Assembly (NCBI RefSeq): GCF_023074075.1
Contig: NZ_JADPKT010000003.1
Location: 542,001-606,000, forward strand
From: Bradyrhizobium sp. 138
Lineage (GTDB): Bacteria > Pseudomonadota > Alphaproteobacteria > Rhizobiales > Xanthobacteraceae
Direction of reading: 5' to 3'
Length of the DNA: 64,000 nucleotides
Shown: piece by piece, positions 1-8,796 of the stretch
Position numbering within the stretch: position 1 is the stretch's first letter
How the letters are laid out: every line of letters begins with the position of its first letter
The notes under the pieces: model-generated
Told to the model about the DNA's origin: nothing
What the model saw: only the letters and a program-made list of their open reading frames with translations
Databases searched by the model: none
Made by a program: the position numbers and the translations under genes

Positions 1-566
1 TCGCGCAGGTAGTCGAAGCCGTATTCGTTGTTGGTGCCGTAGGTGATGTCGCAGGCATAGGCGGCCTTGCGCTCGGCATCGTCGAGGCCGTGCACGATCA
101 CGCCGGTGGTCATGCCGAGGAAGCTGTAGATCTGGCCCATCCAGGCGGAGTCGCGGCGGGCGAGGTAGTCGTTGACGGTGACGACGTGCACGCCCTTGCC
201 GGCGAGCGCGTTGAGATACACCGCGAGCGTTGCGACCAGCGTCTTGCCTTCGCCGGTCTTCATCTCGGCGATGTCGCCCTCATGCAGCACCATGCCGCCG
301 ATCAGCTGGACGTCGAAATGGCGCTGGCCGAGCGTGCGCTTGGCGGCCTCGCGCACGGTTGCGAAGGCGGGGACCAGCAGGTCGTCGAGCGTCTTGCCCT
401 CGGCGAGCTGCTTCTTGAACTCGGCGGTGCGGGCCTTGAGCGCCTCGTCGGAGAGTTTGGAAACCTCTCCCTCCAGCGCATTGATGGCGTTGACGCGGGA
501 CTGATATCCCTTCACCCGCCGGTCGTTGGCGGAGCCGAAAAACTTGCGGGCGAGCGCGCCGATCAT
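1..566 (-). CDS. secA: Preprotein translocase ATPase SecA, N-terminal part (cut by window edge)
   Basis: This is the 5' end of a minus-strand gene that runs off the left edge, so only about 188 codons are visible. The translation starts [20 protein letters not shown] and continues through [20 protein letters not shown] (Walker A of nucleotide-binding domain 1) to VNDYLARRD and [13 protein letters not shown], all classic SecA DEAD-motor sequences. SecA is the cytoplasmic ATPase that pushes unfolded preproteins through SecYEG. It is divergent from an exported peptidyl-prolyl isomerase gene, a sensible secretion-related neighbour. Identification is secure; the C-terminal part cannot be judged here. 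Confidence 0.96.
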   Translation of the reverse strand, partial: MIGALARKFFGSANDRRVKGYQSRVNAINALEGEVSKLSDEALKARTAEFKKQLAEGKTLDDLLVPAFATVREAAKRTLGQRHFDVQLIGGMVLHEGDIAEMKTGEGKTLVATLAVYLNALAGKGVHVVTVNDYLARRDSAWMGQIYSFLGMTTGVIVHGLDDAERKAAYACDITYGTNNEYGFDYLR

Positions 567-919
567 GCCTAGTTCCTGTGTTCGCGATTCAACCGCGTTG
601 GGCCCAAGAAGTTGTCACCCGCCTGCCTATCAACTCACCGTGACGCCTGATGGCGCCGTTGGCCCGGACTGCGGGGTCGTCCGCCATATGGGTGGGAATT
701 GGGCAAGTCTGGGTTCAACGGCCAAAAACGCAGCAAAATAAACGCCATCGCCATGGTCGCGACCGGGCAGAGATATGGCCCGGTCAGGGCCTTGTCAACG
801 GCGGGCGCATTGCGGCTAATTCATCATTTTGACAGACTTTTCGCGTTGCCAAGGCCCCCTGAATTGGGCGAGTGTCCGCCCCGCTCGAGCAGCCCCCTGC
901 TTCAACATAAGGATTTTCC
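567..919. other. Divergent intergenic region secA / parvulin gene
   Basis: About 350 bases without a convincing gene lie between the divergent secA and isomerase starts. It should hold both promoters. An AAGGA ribosome-binding site sits just before the isomerase ATG. Short open frames here have no family resemblance. I saw no clear repeat or terminator. Confidence 0.6.
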
Positions 920-1828
920 ATGACCACCTCGTTCCCGGTAACCACCGGTTTCCGCCGTGCATCCGCCCTGGCTGGCAGCCTCGCTTTGGCGCTGTCCCTG
1001 GCGTTTGCCGGCCCGCTCCGGGCCGCCGACGATCCGGTGCTGGCGAAGGTCAATGGCGCGGAAATCAAGAAGAGCGACGTCGCCATGGCCGAGGAGGAGC
1101 TCGGGGCGAGCCTCGCCCAGATGGACCCGGCGACCAAGGACGAGAACGTCCTGTCGTTCCTGATCGACATGAAAATCGTCAGCAAGGCTGCCGAAGACAA
1201 GAAGGTTGCCGATAGCGAGGAGTTCAAGAAGCGCCTGGCATTCGCCCGCAACCGCCTCCTGATGGACAGCCTGCTCGCGGGCGAGGGCAAGGCCGCCACC
1301 ACCCCCGACGCCATGAAGAAGGTCTATGAGGAGGCCTCCAAGCAGATCACCGGCGAGCAGGAGGTGCGCGCCCGCCACATCCTGGTCGAGACCGAGGACG
1401 AGGCCAAGGCGGTGAAGGCCGAGCTCGACAAGGGCGCCGATTTCGCCGAGTTGGCCAAGAAGAAGTCCAAGGATCCGGGCTCGGCCGACGGCGGCGACCT
1501 CGGCTTCTTCACCAAGGAGCAGATGGTGCCGGAATTCTCGACCGTCGCCTTCGCGCTGGAGCCGGGCAAGATCTCCGACCCCGTGAAGTCGCAGTTCGGC
1601 TGGCACATCATCAAGGTCGAGGAAAAGCGCAGCCGCAAGGCACCGGACTTCGAGCAGGTCAAGACCCAGATCGAGAGCTACGTCACCCGCAAGGCTCAGG
1701 CCGAGTATGTGGCCAAGCTGCGCGCGGAGGCCAAGGTCGAGCGGCTGGACCAGCCGGCGGCAGACGCCAAGCCCGCCGACGCGGCCAAGCCGTCCGACAG
1801 CAAGATGGCGCCGCCTGCCAAGAAGTAA
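920..1828 (+). CDS. Exported parvulin-type peptidyl-prolyl cis-trans isomerase (PpiC/SurA-like)
   Basis: The 302-residue protein has a cleavable signal peptide (about residues 1-35, hydrophobic core LALALSLAFA, cleavage near LRA-AD), a SurA-N-like helical region (40-145) and one PpiC rotamase domain (about 148-238) beginning RARHILVETEDEAKAV and ending GWHIIKVEE, which keeps the two conserved histidines (H153, H229). The last 40 residues are Ala/Pro/Lys-rich and probably disordered. It should act in the periplasm as a foldase for exported proteins. A good AAGGA site precedes the ATG. It is transcribed away from secA. Family is sure; client proteins are unknown. Confidence 0.92.
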   Translation: MTTSFPVTTGFRRASALAGSLALALSLAFAGPLRAADDPVLAKVNGAEIKKSDVAMAEEELGASLAQMDPATKDENVLSFLIDMKIVSKAAEDKKVADSEEFKKRLAFARNRLLMDSLLAGEGKAATTPDAMKKVYEEASKQITGEQEVRARHILVETEDEAKAVKAELDKGADFAELAKKKSKDPGSADGGDLGFFTKEQMVPEFSTVAFALEPGKISDPVKSQFGWHIIKVEEKRSRKAPDFEQVKTQIESYVTRKAQAEYVAKLRAEAKVERLDQPAADAKPADAAKPSDSKMAPPAKK

Positions 1829-1945
1829 GGCCGCGAAGCAGCAAGAATTCGCTGTCACTTCACGGACGCCAATAGTATCTAACGTCGCAATGGCCGGGGA
1901 TTCCCCGGCCATCTGCATATCCAGACCCCACCAAGGCGCCCCGCG

Positions 1946-3187
1946 ATGTCCTCAACCGTCTCCCCGCTCGCCCCGAAACACGTTCCCGACATGCCCGTGA
2001 TCGCGGGCATCCGCCTTGCGACGGCCGAAGCCGGCATCCGCTACAAGAACCGCACCGACGTGCTGCTGGCGGTGATGGACAAGGGCACCGCGGTCGCCGG
2101 CGTCTTCACCAAGTCGAAATGCCCCTCCGCCCCCGTGGAATGGTGCCGCGCAAAACTGAAGGGCGGCAAGGCACGCGCGCTGGTGGTGAATTCCGGCAAC
2201 GCCAATGCCTTCACCGGCAAGACCGGCCGCGCCTCCACCGCGCTGACCGCCAAGATCGCGGCCAAGGCGGTCGGATGCAGCGAAAGCGAGATCTTCCTGG
2301 CCTCGACTGGCGTGATCGGCGAGCCGCTGGACGCGACCAAGTTCGACGGCGTGCTCGGCCGCCTCGCCGAAGCCGCCGAGCCCGGCGACTACCTCGCAGC
2401 CGCCAAGGCGATCATGACCACCGACACCTTCCCGAAGGTCGCGACCGCGACCGTCAAGCTCGGCAAGGCCAAGGTCACCATCAACGGCATGGCCAAGGGC
2501 GCCGGCATGATCGCCCCCGACATGGCGACGATGCTGTCCTTCATCTTCACCGACGCGCCGATCGCGCCCGCGGCCTTGCAGGCGCTGCTCAAGGCCGGAG
2601 TCGAGGACACCTTCAACGCGGTGACCATCGATGGCGATACCTCGACCTCGGACACGCTGCTGGCCTTCGCCACTGGCGCTGCCGCCGCGCACGGCGCCCC
2701 CAAGATCGGCCGCGCCAGCGATCCGCGCCTGAAGGCCTTCGTCAAGGCCTTCAACCAGGTGCTCGCCAACCTCGCCGAGCAGGTGGCGCGCGACGGCGAG
2801 GGCGCGCGCAAGCTGGTCGAAATCACGGTCGAGGGCGCCAAGACCAAGGCCTCGGCGCGCAAGATCGCGATGTCGATCGCGAACTCGCCGCTGGTCAAGA
2901 CCGCGATCGCCGGCGAGGACGCCAATTGGGGCCGTGTGGTGATGGCGGTCGGCAAGGCCGGCGAGCCGGCCGATCGCGACAAGCTTTCGATTTCCTTCAA
3001 CGGCATCCGCGTCGCCAAGAGCGGCGCGCGTGATCCGTCTTATGACGAGGCGCAGGTCTCGGAAGCGATGAAGGCGCCGGAGATCGCGATTCTGGTCTCG
3101 CTCGGCCTCGGCAAGGGCCGCGACCGCGTCATGACCTGCGATCTCACCAAGGAATATGTCGCGATCAACGGGGACTACAGGTCGTAA
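1946..3187 (+). CDS. argJ: Bifunctional ornithine acetyltransferase / N-acetylglutamate synthase ArgJ
   Basis: ArgJ moves the acetyl group from N-acetylornithine to glutamate (cyclic arginine pathway) and can also make N-acetylglutamate from acetyl-CoA. The 413-residue product has the family's usual length and the self-cleavage motif [14 protein letters not shown], in which Thr195 becomes the N-terminal nucleophile of the beta chain. [11 protein letters not shown] and the C-terminal [14 protein letters not shown] are further hallmarks. The gene follows the isomerase by about 120 bases and may be co-transcribed, although the functions are unrelated. Whether this enzyme is mono- or bifunctional cannot be told from sequence by eye. 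Confidence 0.96.
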   Translation: MSSTVSPLAPKHVPDMPVIAGIRLATAEAGIRYKNRTDVLLAVMDKGTAVAGVFTKSKCPSAPVEWCRAKLKGGKARALVVNSGNANAFTGKTGRASTALTAKIAAKAVGCSESEIFLASTGVIGEPLDATKFDGVLGRLAEAAEPGDYLAAAKAIMTTDTFPKVATATVKLGKAKVTINGMAKGAGMIAPDMATMLSFIFTDAPIAPAALQALLKAGVEDTFNAVTIDGDTSTSDTLLAFATGAAAAHGAPKIGRASDPRLKAFVKAFNQVLANLAEQVARDGEGARKLVEITVEGAKTKASARKIAMSIANSPLVKTAIAGEDANWGRVVMAVGKAGEPADRDKLSISFNGIRVAKSGARDPSYDEAQVSEAMKAPEIAILVSLGLGKGRDRVMTCDLTKEYVAINGDYRS

Positions 3188-3202
3188 ACTCCAAGGTTGT
3201 CA

Positions 3203-3277
3203 TTCCGGGGCTCGCGAAGCGAGAACTATGGAGCGCAATTGTGCACCAGAGTTCGATGCGAGCGCATCGCCCCGGAA
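3203..3277. repeat. Intergenic inverted repeat between argJ and the TadG-like gene
   Basis: The arms TTCCGGGGC (3203-3211) and GCCCCGGAA (3269-3277) are exact reverse complements around a smaller CTCGCGAAGCGAG hairpin. It lies between convergent stop codons, so it may also help end transcription from both sides. It resembles the dispersed palindromes of bradyrhizobial genomes. Confidence 0.6.
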
Positions 3278-3293
3278 GGACGCGCAAAACACC

Positions 3294-4655
3294 TCACCCC
3301 GAAATCCGGGCGTCGGCGACCGCCTTCCGGAACAGCGCGTTCATCGCGTCCGAGATGCCTTGCGTCGGGCTCACCTCGAAATACAGCCCCGGCGAGGCGC
3401 AGCTCTGCATGTTCTGGGCGATCTCGCTATTCGGCGACGGACCATAGGGGCCGGCATTGAACGGATCGATCCAGTTCATGTACCAGGAGTTGGTCGGAAG
3501 CTGCAGGTAGGTGGTGTAGAGCACGGCGACCTTGATCTTGCGGTTCTTCAGAGTGTCGCAGAGCGCGGGATTGATCGGCGACTGGCAGCGCGACATGCCG
3601 CTCACGTTCTTGATCGGCTTCAGGCATCCCGAATTGTTCTCGTCCGCCACGCCGTCGGAGACGAACAACACGTACTTCATCGGCGCGGACGACGTCCCCG
3701 CCCCCGGCGCGCTGATCACATTGTTGAGGGCCGGAAACACCGAGGTGAAGGGCGAATCCATGTCCTTGGTGTAGGAATCATTGTTGCCGTAGACGCCCAT
3801 CAGGTCGATGTTTGCCGCGGCCGTCTTGGCGCTCGACAGGCTGGACGACAGCGCGAACAGCGCACGCAGGCCGATGCTGGAGGACGCCGCGCCGAAATCG
3901 TAGATCGCCATGCGGAACTGGTTCGAATAGGTCTGGCTCGCGACGGCAGTATCCATCAGCGATTGCGTCGCGCTACGCAGCACATCGATCCGCGTGGTCA
4001 CGCCAATGCTCTTGGCCAGATTGTAGTAATTGTTGGAGTCGTTGTAGTCGTGGCAGGCGAACGCGCACTGGTCGTTCGGCTTGAAGCTATTGCCGGTGGT
4101 CGCATTGACCAGCTTGGTCACGTCGGCCGGCGTTGCCGCCACGCCCATCGACGGCGAATTGTCCAGCAGCAGGTAGAAGTCGACATAAAGCGGCATGCTG
4201 GCCGTCGCCGTCGACGTGCCGCTCGCCGTCAGTGCGGTCTTGCCGATCACGCCGAGGAACATGGTCTTGATGCTGCCGCTGAACGCGACGGTCGAGGTGA
4301 CCGTCGAGCCGTTCTTGACCACGGTCGGCGTGACGCTGTCGAGGGTGTAGCCGGTCAGGTTGGCGACGTTGGCATTGAAGATGTTCCTTGCGTCGGTGAC
4401 GCCGACCGGAATCGCACCGTCCGACGTCATCGTGCCCGCAGCCGCAAAGGCCGGCGACGCCTTGGCGATCGCACCGACACTGGCCGCGTCGGCCGCGGCC
4501 TGAAGCTTGGCCCGCATCTGCGTCGCACGGGAGTAATCGACCGCGCAACCGATCACGGTAATCAGGGGGACGCAGGCGAGTGCGAAAATCACCGCGATAT
4601 TGCCGCGCCGGTCGCGGACGAAGCGGCGGATGGTGGTGGAAAGCACAGCGCGCAT
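3294..4655 (-). CDS. TadE/TadG-like protein with von Willebrand factor A domain
   Basis: This 453-residue protein begins with a basic stretch and the pseudopilin-like segment RRGNIAVIFALACVPLITVI (residues 17-36), typical of Flp/Tad pilus TadE/TadG proteins, followed by VDYSRATQMRAKLQAAADAA. From about residue 158 a VWA domain starts, with the metal-ion site D165-N-S-P-S169 (the DxSxS signature). It probably sits at the cytoplasmic membrane with its VWA domain outside. No tad operon surrounds it, so a role in pilus assembly is an inference from the domain only; adhesion or matrix binding is also possible. Confidence 0.85.
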   Translation of the reverse strand: MRAVLSTTIRRFVRDRRGNIAVIFALACVPLITVIGCAVDYSRATQMRAKLQAAADAASVGAIAKASPAFAAAGTMTSDGAIPVGVTDARNIFNANVANLTGYTLDSVTPTVVKNGSTVTSTVAFSGSIKTMFLGVIGKTALTASGTSTATASMPLYVDFYLLLDNSPSMGVAATPADVTKLVNATTGNSFKPNDQCAFACHDYNDSNNYYNLAKSIGVTTRIDVLRSATQSLMDTAVASQTYSNQFRMAIYDFGAASSSIGLRALFALSSSLSSAKTAAANIDLMGVYGNNDSYTKDMDSPFTSVFPALNNVISAPGAGTSSAPMKYVLFVSDGVADENNSGCLKPIKNVSGMSRCQSPINPALCDTLKNRKIKVAVLYTTYLQLPTNSWYMNWIDPFNAGPYGPSPNSEIAQNMQSCASPGLYFEVSPTQGISDAMNALFRKAVADARISG

Positions 4656-4795
4656 GGACCGAGCCTGGAATAGTTTAAATATGTTTCCACTCTAGGAACC
4701 GTTGATTAAATATGACTTATGGGCGCCATAGAAACGTGGCTCCTCAGCGGGATTAACGAATCCTTGCGAACGACCTCAGCGAGCGCATTCCGGGC

Positions 4796-5206
4796 ATGGC
4801 CGATCTCAAACTGATACTGGTGGTGGCGTGCGCGCTGGTCGATGCCGACAAGCGCGTCCTGATCGCGCAGCGCCCCGAGGGCAAGACGCTGGCCGGCCTC
4901 TGGGAATTTCCCGGCGGCAAGCTGGAGCCCGGCGAGCGGCCGGAGCAGAGCCTGATCCGCGAGCTGCACGAGGAGCTCGGCATCACCGTCGCCGAGCCGT
5001 GCCTCGCGCCGCTGACCTTCGCGAGTTACGGCTATGAGAGCTTCCACCTCTTGATGCCGCTCTATATCTGCCGGCGCTGGGAAGGACAGGTGGCGCCGCG
5101 TGAAGGCCAGGCTCTGGCCTGGGTCCGCGCCAACAGGCTGCGCGACTACCCGATGCCGCCCGCGGACATTCCGCTGATCCCGCATCTGATTGATTTGCTG
5201 ATGTGA
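4796..5206 (+). CDS. mutT: Nudix hydrolase, MutT-type 8-oxo-dGTP diphosphatase
   Basis: This 136-residue Nudix enzyme is predicted to hydrolyse 8-oxo-dGTP and so prevent oxidised guanine entering DNA. The Nudix box runs from G41 to I63 with E47, R55, E56, E59, E60 and G62 all in place, and the preceding LAGLWEFPGGK is typical of the MutT branch. Length matches short MutT proteins without a fused domain. It lies alone between divergent and convergent neighbours. Substrate choice within the Nudix family is always less certain than the fold. Confidence 0.9.
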   Translation: MADLKLILVVACALVDADKRVLIAQRPEGKTLAGLWEFPGGKLEPGERPEQSLIRELHEELGITVAEPCLAPLTFASYGYESFHLLMPLYICRRWEGQVAPREGQALAWVRANRLRDYPMPPADIPLIPHLIDLLM

Positions 5207-5211
5207 CGTGG

Positions 5212-5261
5212 TGTGCCCCCGAACGCAGCGCAAGAGCGCTGCAGCGCGTCCGGGACACGCG
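5212..5261. repeat. Short GC-rich inverted repeat after mutT
   Basis: Between the convergent stop codons of mutT and the methyltransferase gene, a segment containing CAGCGC...GCGCTGCAGCGCG and flanked by GTGCCCCC / CCGGGACAC half-matching arms forms an imperfect hairpin. The core GCGCTGCAGCGCGTCCGGGA recurs in inverted form near 6160, showing a dispersed repeat family. Confidence 0.55.
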
Positions 5262-6110
5262 TCACTCTTTCCCCGCCTTCTTCACGGCCTCCGCAAGGCT
5301 CGCCTTGGCTGACCCCGGTTTCAGCGGCTGCTGCTGGCTCGCATGCGGCGCCCAGCCGGAGAGCCAGATGATGTCGAACGTCGCCCGGATGCGGCCGTCG
5401 GCATCGGCAAAGCGCTCGGCATAGATCTCGGCCATCCGCAGCAGCGTCGCGCGCCGCGACGGTGTGCGACGCCGCTCGATCAGCACATTGGCGGCGCCCA
5501 TGCGGCGGAGGTCCTGCATCAAGGCGAACGCATTGCCATAGCGCACCACGACGCGATCGACATCGGTCACGGGCAGCGCAAAGCCGGCCCGCTGCAGCAG
5601 TGCGCCGATATCGCGCAGATCGGCGAACGGCGCCACGCGCGGCGACACGCCGCCCTCGCATTCAGCCTCCGCCGCGGCAAAGGCCTGGCGCAGCTCGGTC
5701 AGGGTGTCACCGCCGATCATCGCGGCGAGCAGCAGCCCATCCGGCTTCAGCGCACGCCGGACCTGTGTGAGCACGCCCGGCAGATCGTTGACGAATTGCA
5801 GCGCCAGGGCGGAGACGACGAGGTCGAGGCTTTCGGGTGCGAAGGGCAATTTCTCAGAGCCCGACGCATTGAGCGCGATGTGCGCGATGGCAGGCAGGCG
5901 TGCGCGCAGCACCGCGAGACCTTCGCCGGGCGTCCAAAGATCGGCCGGAGCGTGAAACTCGCGCATCACCGCCGCGAGCCGGTCGGACATGTCTTCGGCG
6001 ACCCGATCGAGCAGAAAGGTGACCTCACCCTGTGCCTGCGCGCGGCGCTGCCGCGCGTGCAGCAAGGCGCGATCGAACAGGGCGGGCGGGGTTTGGGTGG
6101 TCTGAGCCAT
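5262..6110 (-). CDS. NDUFAF5-like class I SAM-methyltransferase-fold protein
   Basis: The start MAQTTQTPPALFDR was preferred to a much longer upstream open frame because it matches family length (282 residues). The C-terminal two-thirds match the complex I assembly factor NDUFAF5 closely: SLDLVVSALALQFVNDLP, LKPDGLLLAAMIGGDTLTEL, AEAECEGGVSPRVAPF, LMQDLRRMGAANVL. NDUFAF5 hydroxylates an arginine on the NDUFS7 (NuoB) subunit in mitochondria, so a role in NADH dehydrogenase assembly is a reasonable inference. Oddly, the usual glycine-rich SAM loop (DxGxGxG) cannot be found where expected, between residues 45 and 85; that segment reads ADLWTPGEGLAVL. It is divergent from comF. Confidence 0.78.
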   Translation of the reverse strand: MAQTTQTPPALFDRALLHARQRRAQAQGEVTFLLDRVAEDMSDRLAAVMREFHAPADLWTPGEGLAVLRARLPAIAHIALNASGSEKLPFAPESLDLVVSALALQFVNDLPGVLTQVRRALKPDGLLLAAMIGGDTLTELRQAFAAAEAECEGGVSPRVAPFADLRDIGALLQRAGFALPVTDVDRVVVRYGNAFALMQDLRRMGAANVLIERRRTPSRRATLLRMAEIYAERFADADGRIRATFDIIWLSGWAPHASQQQPLKPGSAKASLAEAVKKAGKE

Positions 6111-6145
6111 GCCGCTGGTTACGCCGATGACCACTGTTCTGGCAA

Positions 6146-6286
6146 CGCTCTCGTGTCCCGGACGCGCTGCAGCGCTCTTGCGCTGCTGCGCAGAGCCGGG
6201 ACCCATGCATCTGCGCTTGCGGCTCTCTGGGCCCCGGCTCGGCAGCGCACCGCTACGCGGCGCACTGCGTCCGGGGCACGAGAGCG
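6146..6286. repeat. Large compound inverted repeat upstream of comF
   Basis: The ends CGCTCTCGTG (6146-6155) and CACGAGAGCG (6277-6286) are exact reverse complements. Inside are further palindromic pieces (CCCGGACGCGCTGCAGCGC, GCGCTGCTGCGCAGAGCCGGG, CCCCGGCTCGGCAGCGCA). Two repeat units seem joined head to head. It lies in the divergent gap between the methyltransferase and comF, an odd place for a terminator-like element. Confidence 0.65.
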
Positions 6287-6326
6287 GTGGCTTGAGCCGA
6301 TGAGCACGGAACGCTAGCCTCCCGTC

Positions 6327-7124
6327 ATGGAAGCCGACGCCGCACCCACCCGCTCCATTGCCGCACCGCTGCGTGCCGCGTGGACGGCCAGCTGTCAGAT
6401 CCTGTCGCGCGCCACTCGGCTCGCGCTCGACATTGCGCTGCCGACGCTGTGCGTGTCCTGCCGCGAGCCGGTCGACGGCGAGGGCGTTTGCGCTTCGTGC
6501 TGGGCGCGGCTGTCGTTCATCGAGCGGCCTTATTGCCCGCGGCTCGGCATCCCTTTCGTCTACGATCCCGGCCCCGACATGCTGTCGATGGAGGCGATCG
6601 CGAGCCCGCCGGCCTACCAGCGGGCTCGCGCAGCAGTGCGCTATGACGACGTCGCGCGCACGCTGGTGCATGCGCTGAAATACCAGGACCGCACAGATCT
6701 GGCGCCCGCCATGGGCCGCTGGATGGCCCGAGCCGGTGGCGAGCTGCTGGCCGGCGCCGACATGCTGGTGCCGGTGCCGCTGCACTGGCAGCGGGCCTGG
6801 CGGCGCCGCTACAACCAGTCCGGGGCGCTGGCGCAGATCATCGAGCGACAGAGCGGGATCAAAACGAGAGCTGAGGTGCTGCGCCGGGTGCGCGCCACCG
6901 AGCAGCAGATCGGCCTGTCGCGAGCCCAGCGCGCCACCAATGTGCAGGGCGCGTTCCAGGTATCCCCGGACCGTCAGGCTGAAGTCCAGGGCCGGCGCAT
7001 TGTCCTGATCGACGACGTCCTGACCTCGGGCGCAACGCTGGATGCCTGCGCGCGGGCCCTGCTGCGCGCCAAGGCAGCCCAGGTCGACGTGCTGGTGTTC
7101 GCCCGGGTTGTGGAGGTCCGGTAA
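6327..7124 (+). CDS. comF: ComF family protein (phosphoribosyltransferase fold)
   Basis: This 265-residue protein has an N-terminal zinc-finger-like pair of CxxC motifs (C42/C45 and C55/C58) and a C-terminal type I phosphoribosyltransferase domain with the PRPP-loop motif RIVLIDDVLTSGAT (about 224-237). LKYQDRTDLAP and PVPLHWQRAWRRRYNQS are standard ComF sequences. ComF homologues support DNA uptake in naturally competent bacteria, but many non-competent Proteobacteria keep one, so the role here is uncertain. It heads a tightly packed run with grxC, the nitrilase and DUF1178. Confidence 0.92.
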   Translation: MEADAAPTRSIAAPLRAAWTASCQILSRATRLALDIALPTLCVSCREPVDGEGVCASCWARLSFIERPYCPRLGIPFVYDPGPDMLSMEAIASPPAYQRARAAVRYDDVARTLVHALKYQDRTDLAPAMGRWMARAGGELLAGADMLVPVPLHWQRAWRRRYNQSGALAQIIERQSGIKTRAEVLRRVRATEQQIGLSRAQRATNVQGAFQVSPDRQAEVQGRRIVLIDDVLTSGATLDACARALLRAKAAQVDVLVFARVVEVR

Positions 7125-7169
7125 AGTCCCATATAACTCAATGAATTCATGAAGAGAGCGCCAGACGAG

Positions 7170-7445
7170 ATGAACGCTGCTGTCGAGATCTACACCAGGC
7201 CGGGCTGCGGCTATTGTTCCGCGGCCAAGTCGCTGCTGACCCGCAAGAAGGCGGCCTTCACTGAATTCGACGTCGCCAAGAACTCGTCCTGGCGGGCCGA
7301 GATGTATGACCGCGCCGGCGAGGGCTCGACCTTCCCGCAGATCTGGATCGGCGGAACCCATGTCGGCGGCTGCGACGACCTCTACGCACTCGATCGCGAA
7401 GGCAAACTCGACGGTATGCTCGAAAGCGTGAAGGCGGTGTCATGA
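7170..7445 (+). CDS. grxC: Glutaredoxin 3 (dithiol, CGYC)
   Basis: The 91-residue product is a class I glutaredoxin that reduces disulfides and glutathione mixed disulfides in the cytoplasm. The active site is C13-G-Y-C16 after IYTRPG, and TFPQIWIGGTHVGGCDDL provides the cis-proline (TFPQ) and glutathione-binding GG pair. I chose the ATG at 7170 for family length; an in-frame ATG at 7149 would add seven residues. Its stop overlaps the next start in an ATGA arrangement, so translation of the nitrilase is probably coupled. Confidence 0.93.
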   Translation: MNAAVEIYTRPGCGYCSAAKSLLTRKKAAFTEFDVAKNSSWRAEMYDRAGEGSTFPQIWIGGTHVGGCDDLYALDREGKLDGMLESVKAVS

Positions 7446-8317
7446 GCGAGAACACATTCACCGCCGCAATGGTGCAGATGCGCACCGGCCTGATGCCGGG
7501 GCCGAGCCTCGAACAGGCCACGAAGCTGATCCGGCAGGCTGCGGCAAATGGCGCCGATTACGTGCAGACGCCCGAAGTCAGCAACATGATGCAGCTGAAC
7601 CGCAAGGCACTGTTCGAGCATCTCCAGAGCGAGGAGGACGACACCTCGCTGAAGGCTTATCGGGCGCTCGCGGCGGAACTGAAGATCCATATCCATGTCG
7701 GCTCGCTGGCGCTGCGCTTTTCGCCGGAGAAGGCGGTCAACCGCTCCTTCCTGATCGGGCCCGAGGGCAACGTGCTCGCGAGCTACGACAAGATCCACAT
7801 GTTCGACATCGAGCTGCCGGACGGCGAGAGCTATCGCGAATCCGCCAATTACCAGCCGGGCGAGACCGCCGTGATCTCCGACCTGCCCTGGGGCCGGGTG
7901 GGCTTGACGATCTGCTACGATGTGCGCTTCCCCGCGCTTTACCGTGCCCTTGCCGAGAGCGGCGCGTCTTTCATCACGGTGCCCTCGGCCTTCACCCGCA
8001 AGACCGGCGAAGCGCATTGGCATGTGCTGCTGCGCGCGCGCGCGATCGAGACCGGCTGCTTCATCTTCGCAGCAGCCCAGGCAGGCTTGCACGAGAACAA
8101 ACGCGAGACCTACGGCCATTCGCTGATCATCGACCCCTGGGGCGAGATCCTCGCCGAGGGCGACGTCGAGCCCGGCATCATCATGGCCAGGATCGATCCG
8201 GCCAAGGTCGAGACCGCGCGCCGCGCGATCCCCTCGCTCCAGCACGGCCGCCGCTTCGGCGTGTCCGACCCCAAGGCGGGGCCGGACCATCTGCACCTCG
8301 TTCGGGGATCGGCATGA
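7442..8317 (+). CDS. Carbon-nitrogen hydrolase, Nit1/Nit2-like amidase
   Basis: The nitrilase-fold enzyme (291 residues) carries the full catalytic triad: E45 (TPEVSN), K117 (YDKIHMFD) and C158 (LTICYDVRFPALYR). The pattern YDKIHMFDIELP and the neighbouring glutaredoxin fit the Nit1/NIT2 group, which hydrolyses deaminated glutathione or omega-amides such as alpha-ketoglutaramate. This makes a metabolite-repair role linked to glutathione plausible, though other amides cannot be excluded. It overlaps grxC by four bases upstream and the DUF1178 gene by four bases downstream. Confidence 0.9.
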   Translation: MSENTFTAAMVQMRTGLMPGPSLEQATKLIRQAAANGADYVQTPEVSNMMQLNRKALFEHLQSEEDDTSLKAYRALAAELKIHIHVGSLALRFSPEKAVNRSFLIGPEGNVLASYDKIHMFDIELPDGESYRESANYQPGETAVISDLPWGRVGLTICYDVRFPALYRALAESGASFITVPSAFTRKTGEAHWHVLLRARAIETGCFIFAAAQAGLHENKRETYGHSLIIDPWGEILAEGDVEPGIIMARIDPAKVETARRAIPSLQHGRRFGVSDPKAGPDHLHLVRGSA

Positions 8318-8796
8318 TCCGCTACGCACTTCGCTGCGACCGCGACCACGACTTCGAGAGCTGGTTCCAGAGCTCGTCGGCGTATGATCAGCAGGTCAAG
8401 CGCAAGCTCGTGACCTGCCCGATCTGCGGCTCGGCCAAGGTCGAGAAGGCGATCATGGCGCCGCGCATCGTCGGCAAGAAGGGGCGCGGGCGCGCCACGC
8501 CGCCGCCGGAGCCGACCACGACGGCCGCGCCCGAGGCGGCGCCTTCAGGCCCGACCTCGCTGCTGATGGCGCAGGAAAAAGAGCTGCGCACCAAGCTGAA
8601 GGAGCTGCGCGACCACATCGTCAAGAACGCCGACAATGTCGGCGAGCGCTTCCCCAATGAAGCGCGCGCGATGCATTACGGCGACAAAGAGCATCGCCCG
8701 ATCTACGGCGAGGCCTCGCCGGAAGAAGCGAAGTCGCTGATCGACGAGGGCATCGAGGTCTCGCCGCTGCCGACGCTGCCGGAAGATAGGAATTAG
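8314..8796 (+). CDS. DUF1178 family protein (zinc-ribbon-like)
   Basis: The ATG at 8314 overlaps the nitrilase stop as ATGA, giving 160 residues. The N-terminus MIRYALRCDRDHDFESWFQS with a later CPIC pair (C35, C38) is the DUF1178 signature and suggests a small zinc ribbon together with C8. A Pro/Ala linker (about 55-80) leads to a helical C-terminus containing ELRDHIVKNADNVGERFPNE. DUF1178 genes commonly accompany the nitrilase/glutaredoxin pair in alphaproteobacteria, which points to the same repair or thiol process. No biochemical function is known to me. Confidence 0.9.
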   Translation: MIRYALRCDRDHDFESWFQSSSAYDQQVKRKLVTCPICGSAKVEKAIMAPRIVGKKGRGRATPPPEPTTTAAPEAAPSGPTSLLMAQEKELRTKLKELRDHIVKNADNVGERFPNEARAMHYGDKEHRPIYGEASPEEAKSLIDEGIEVSPLPTLPEDRN

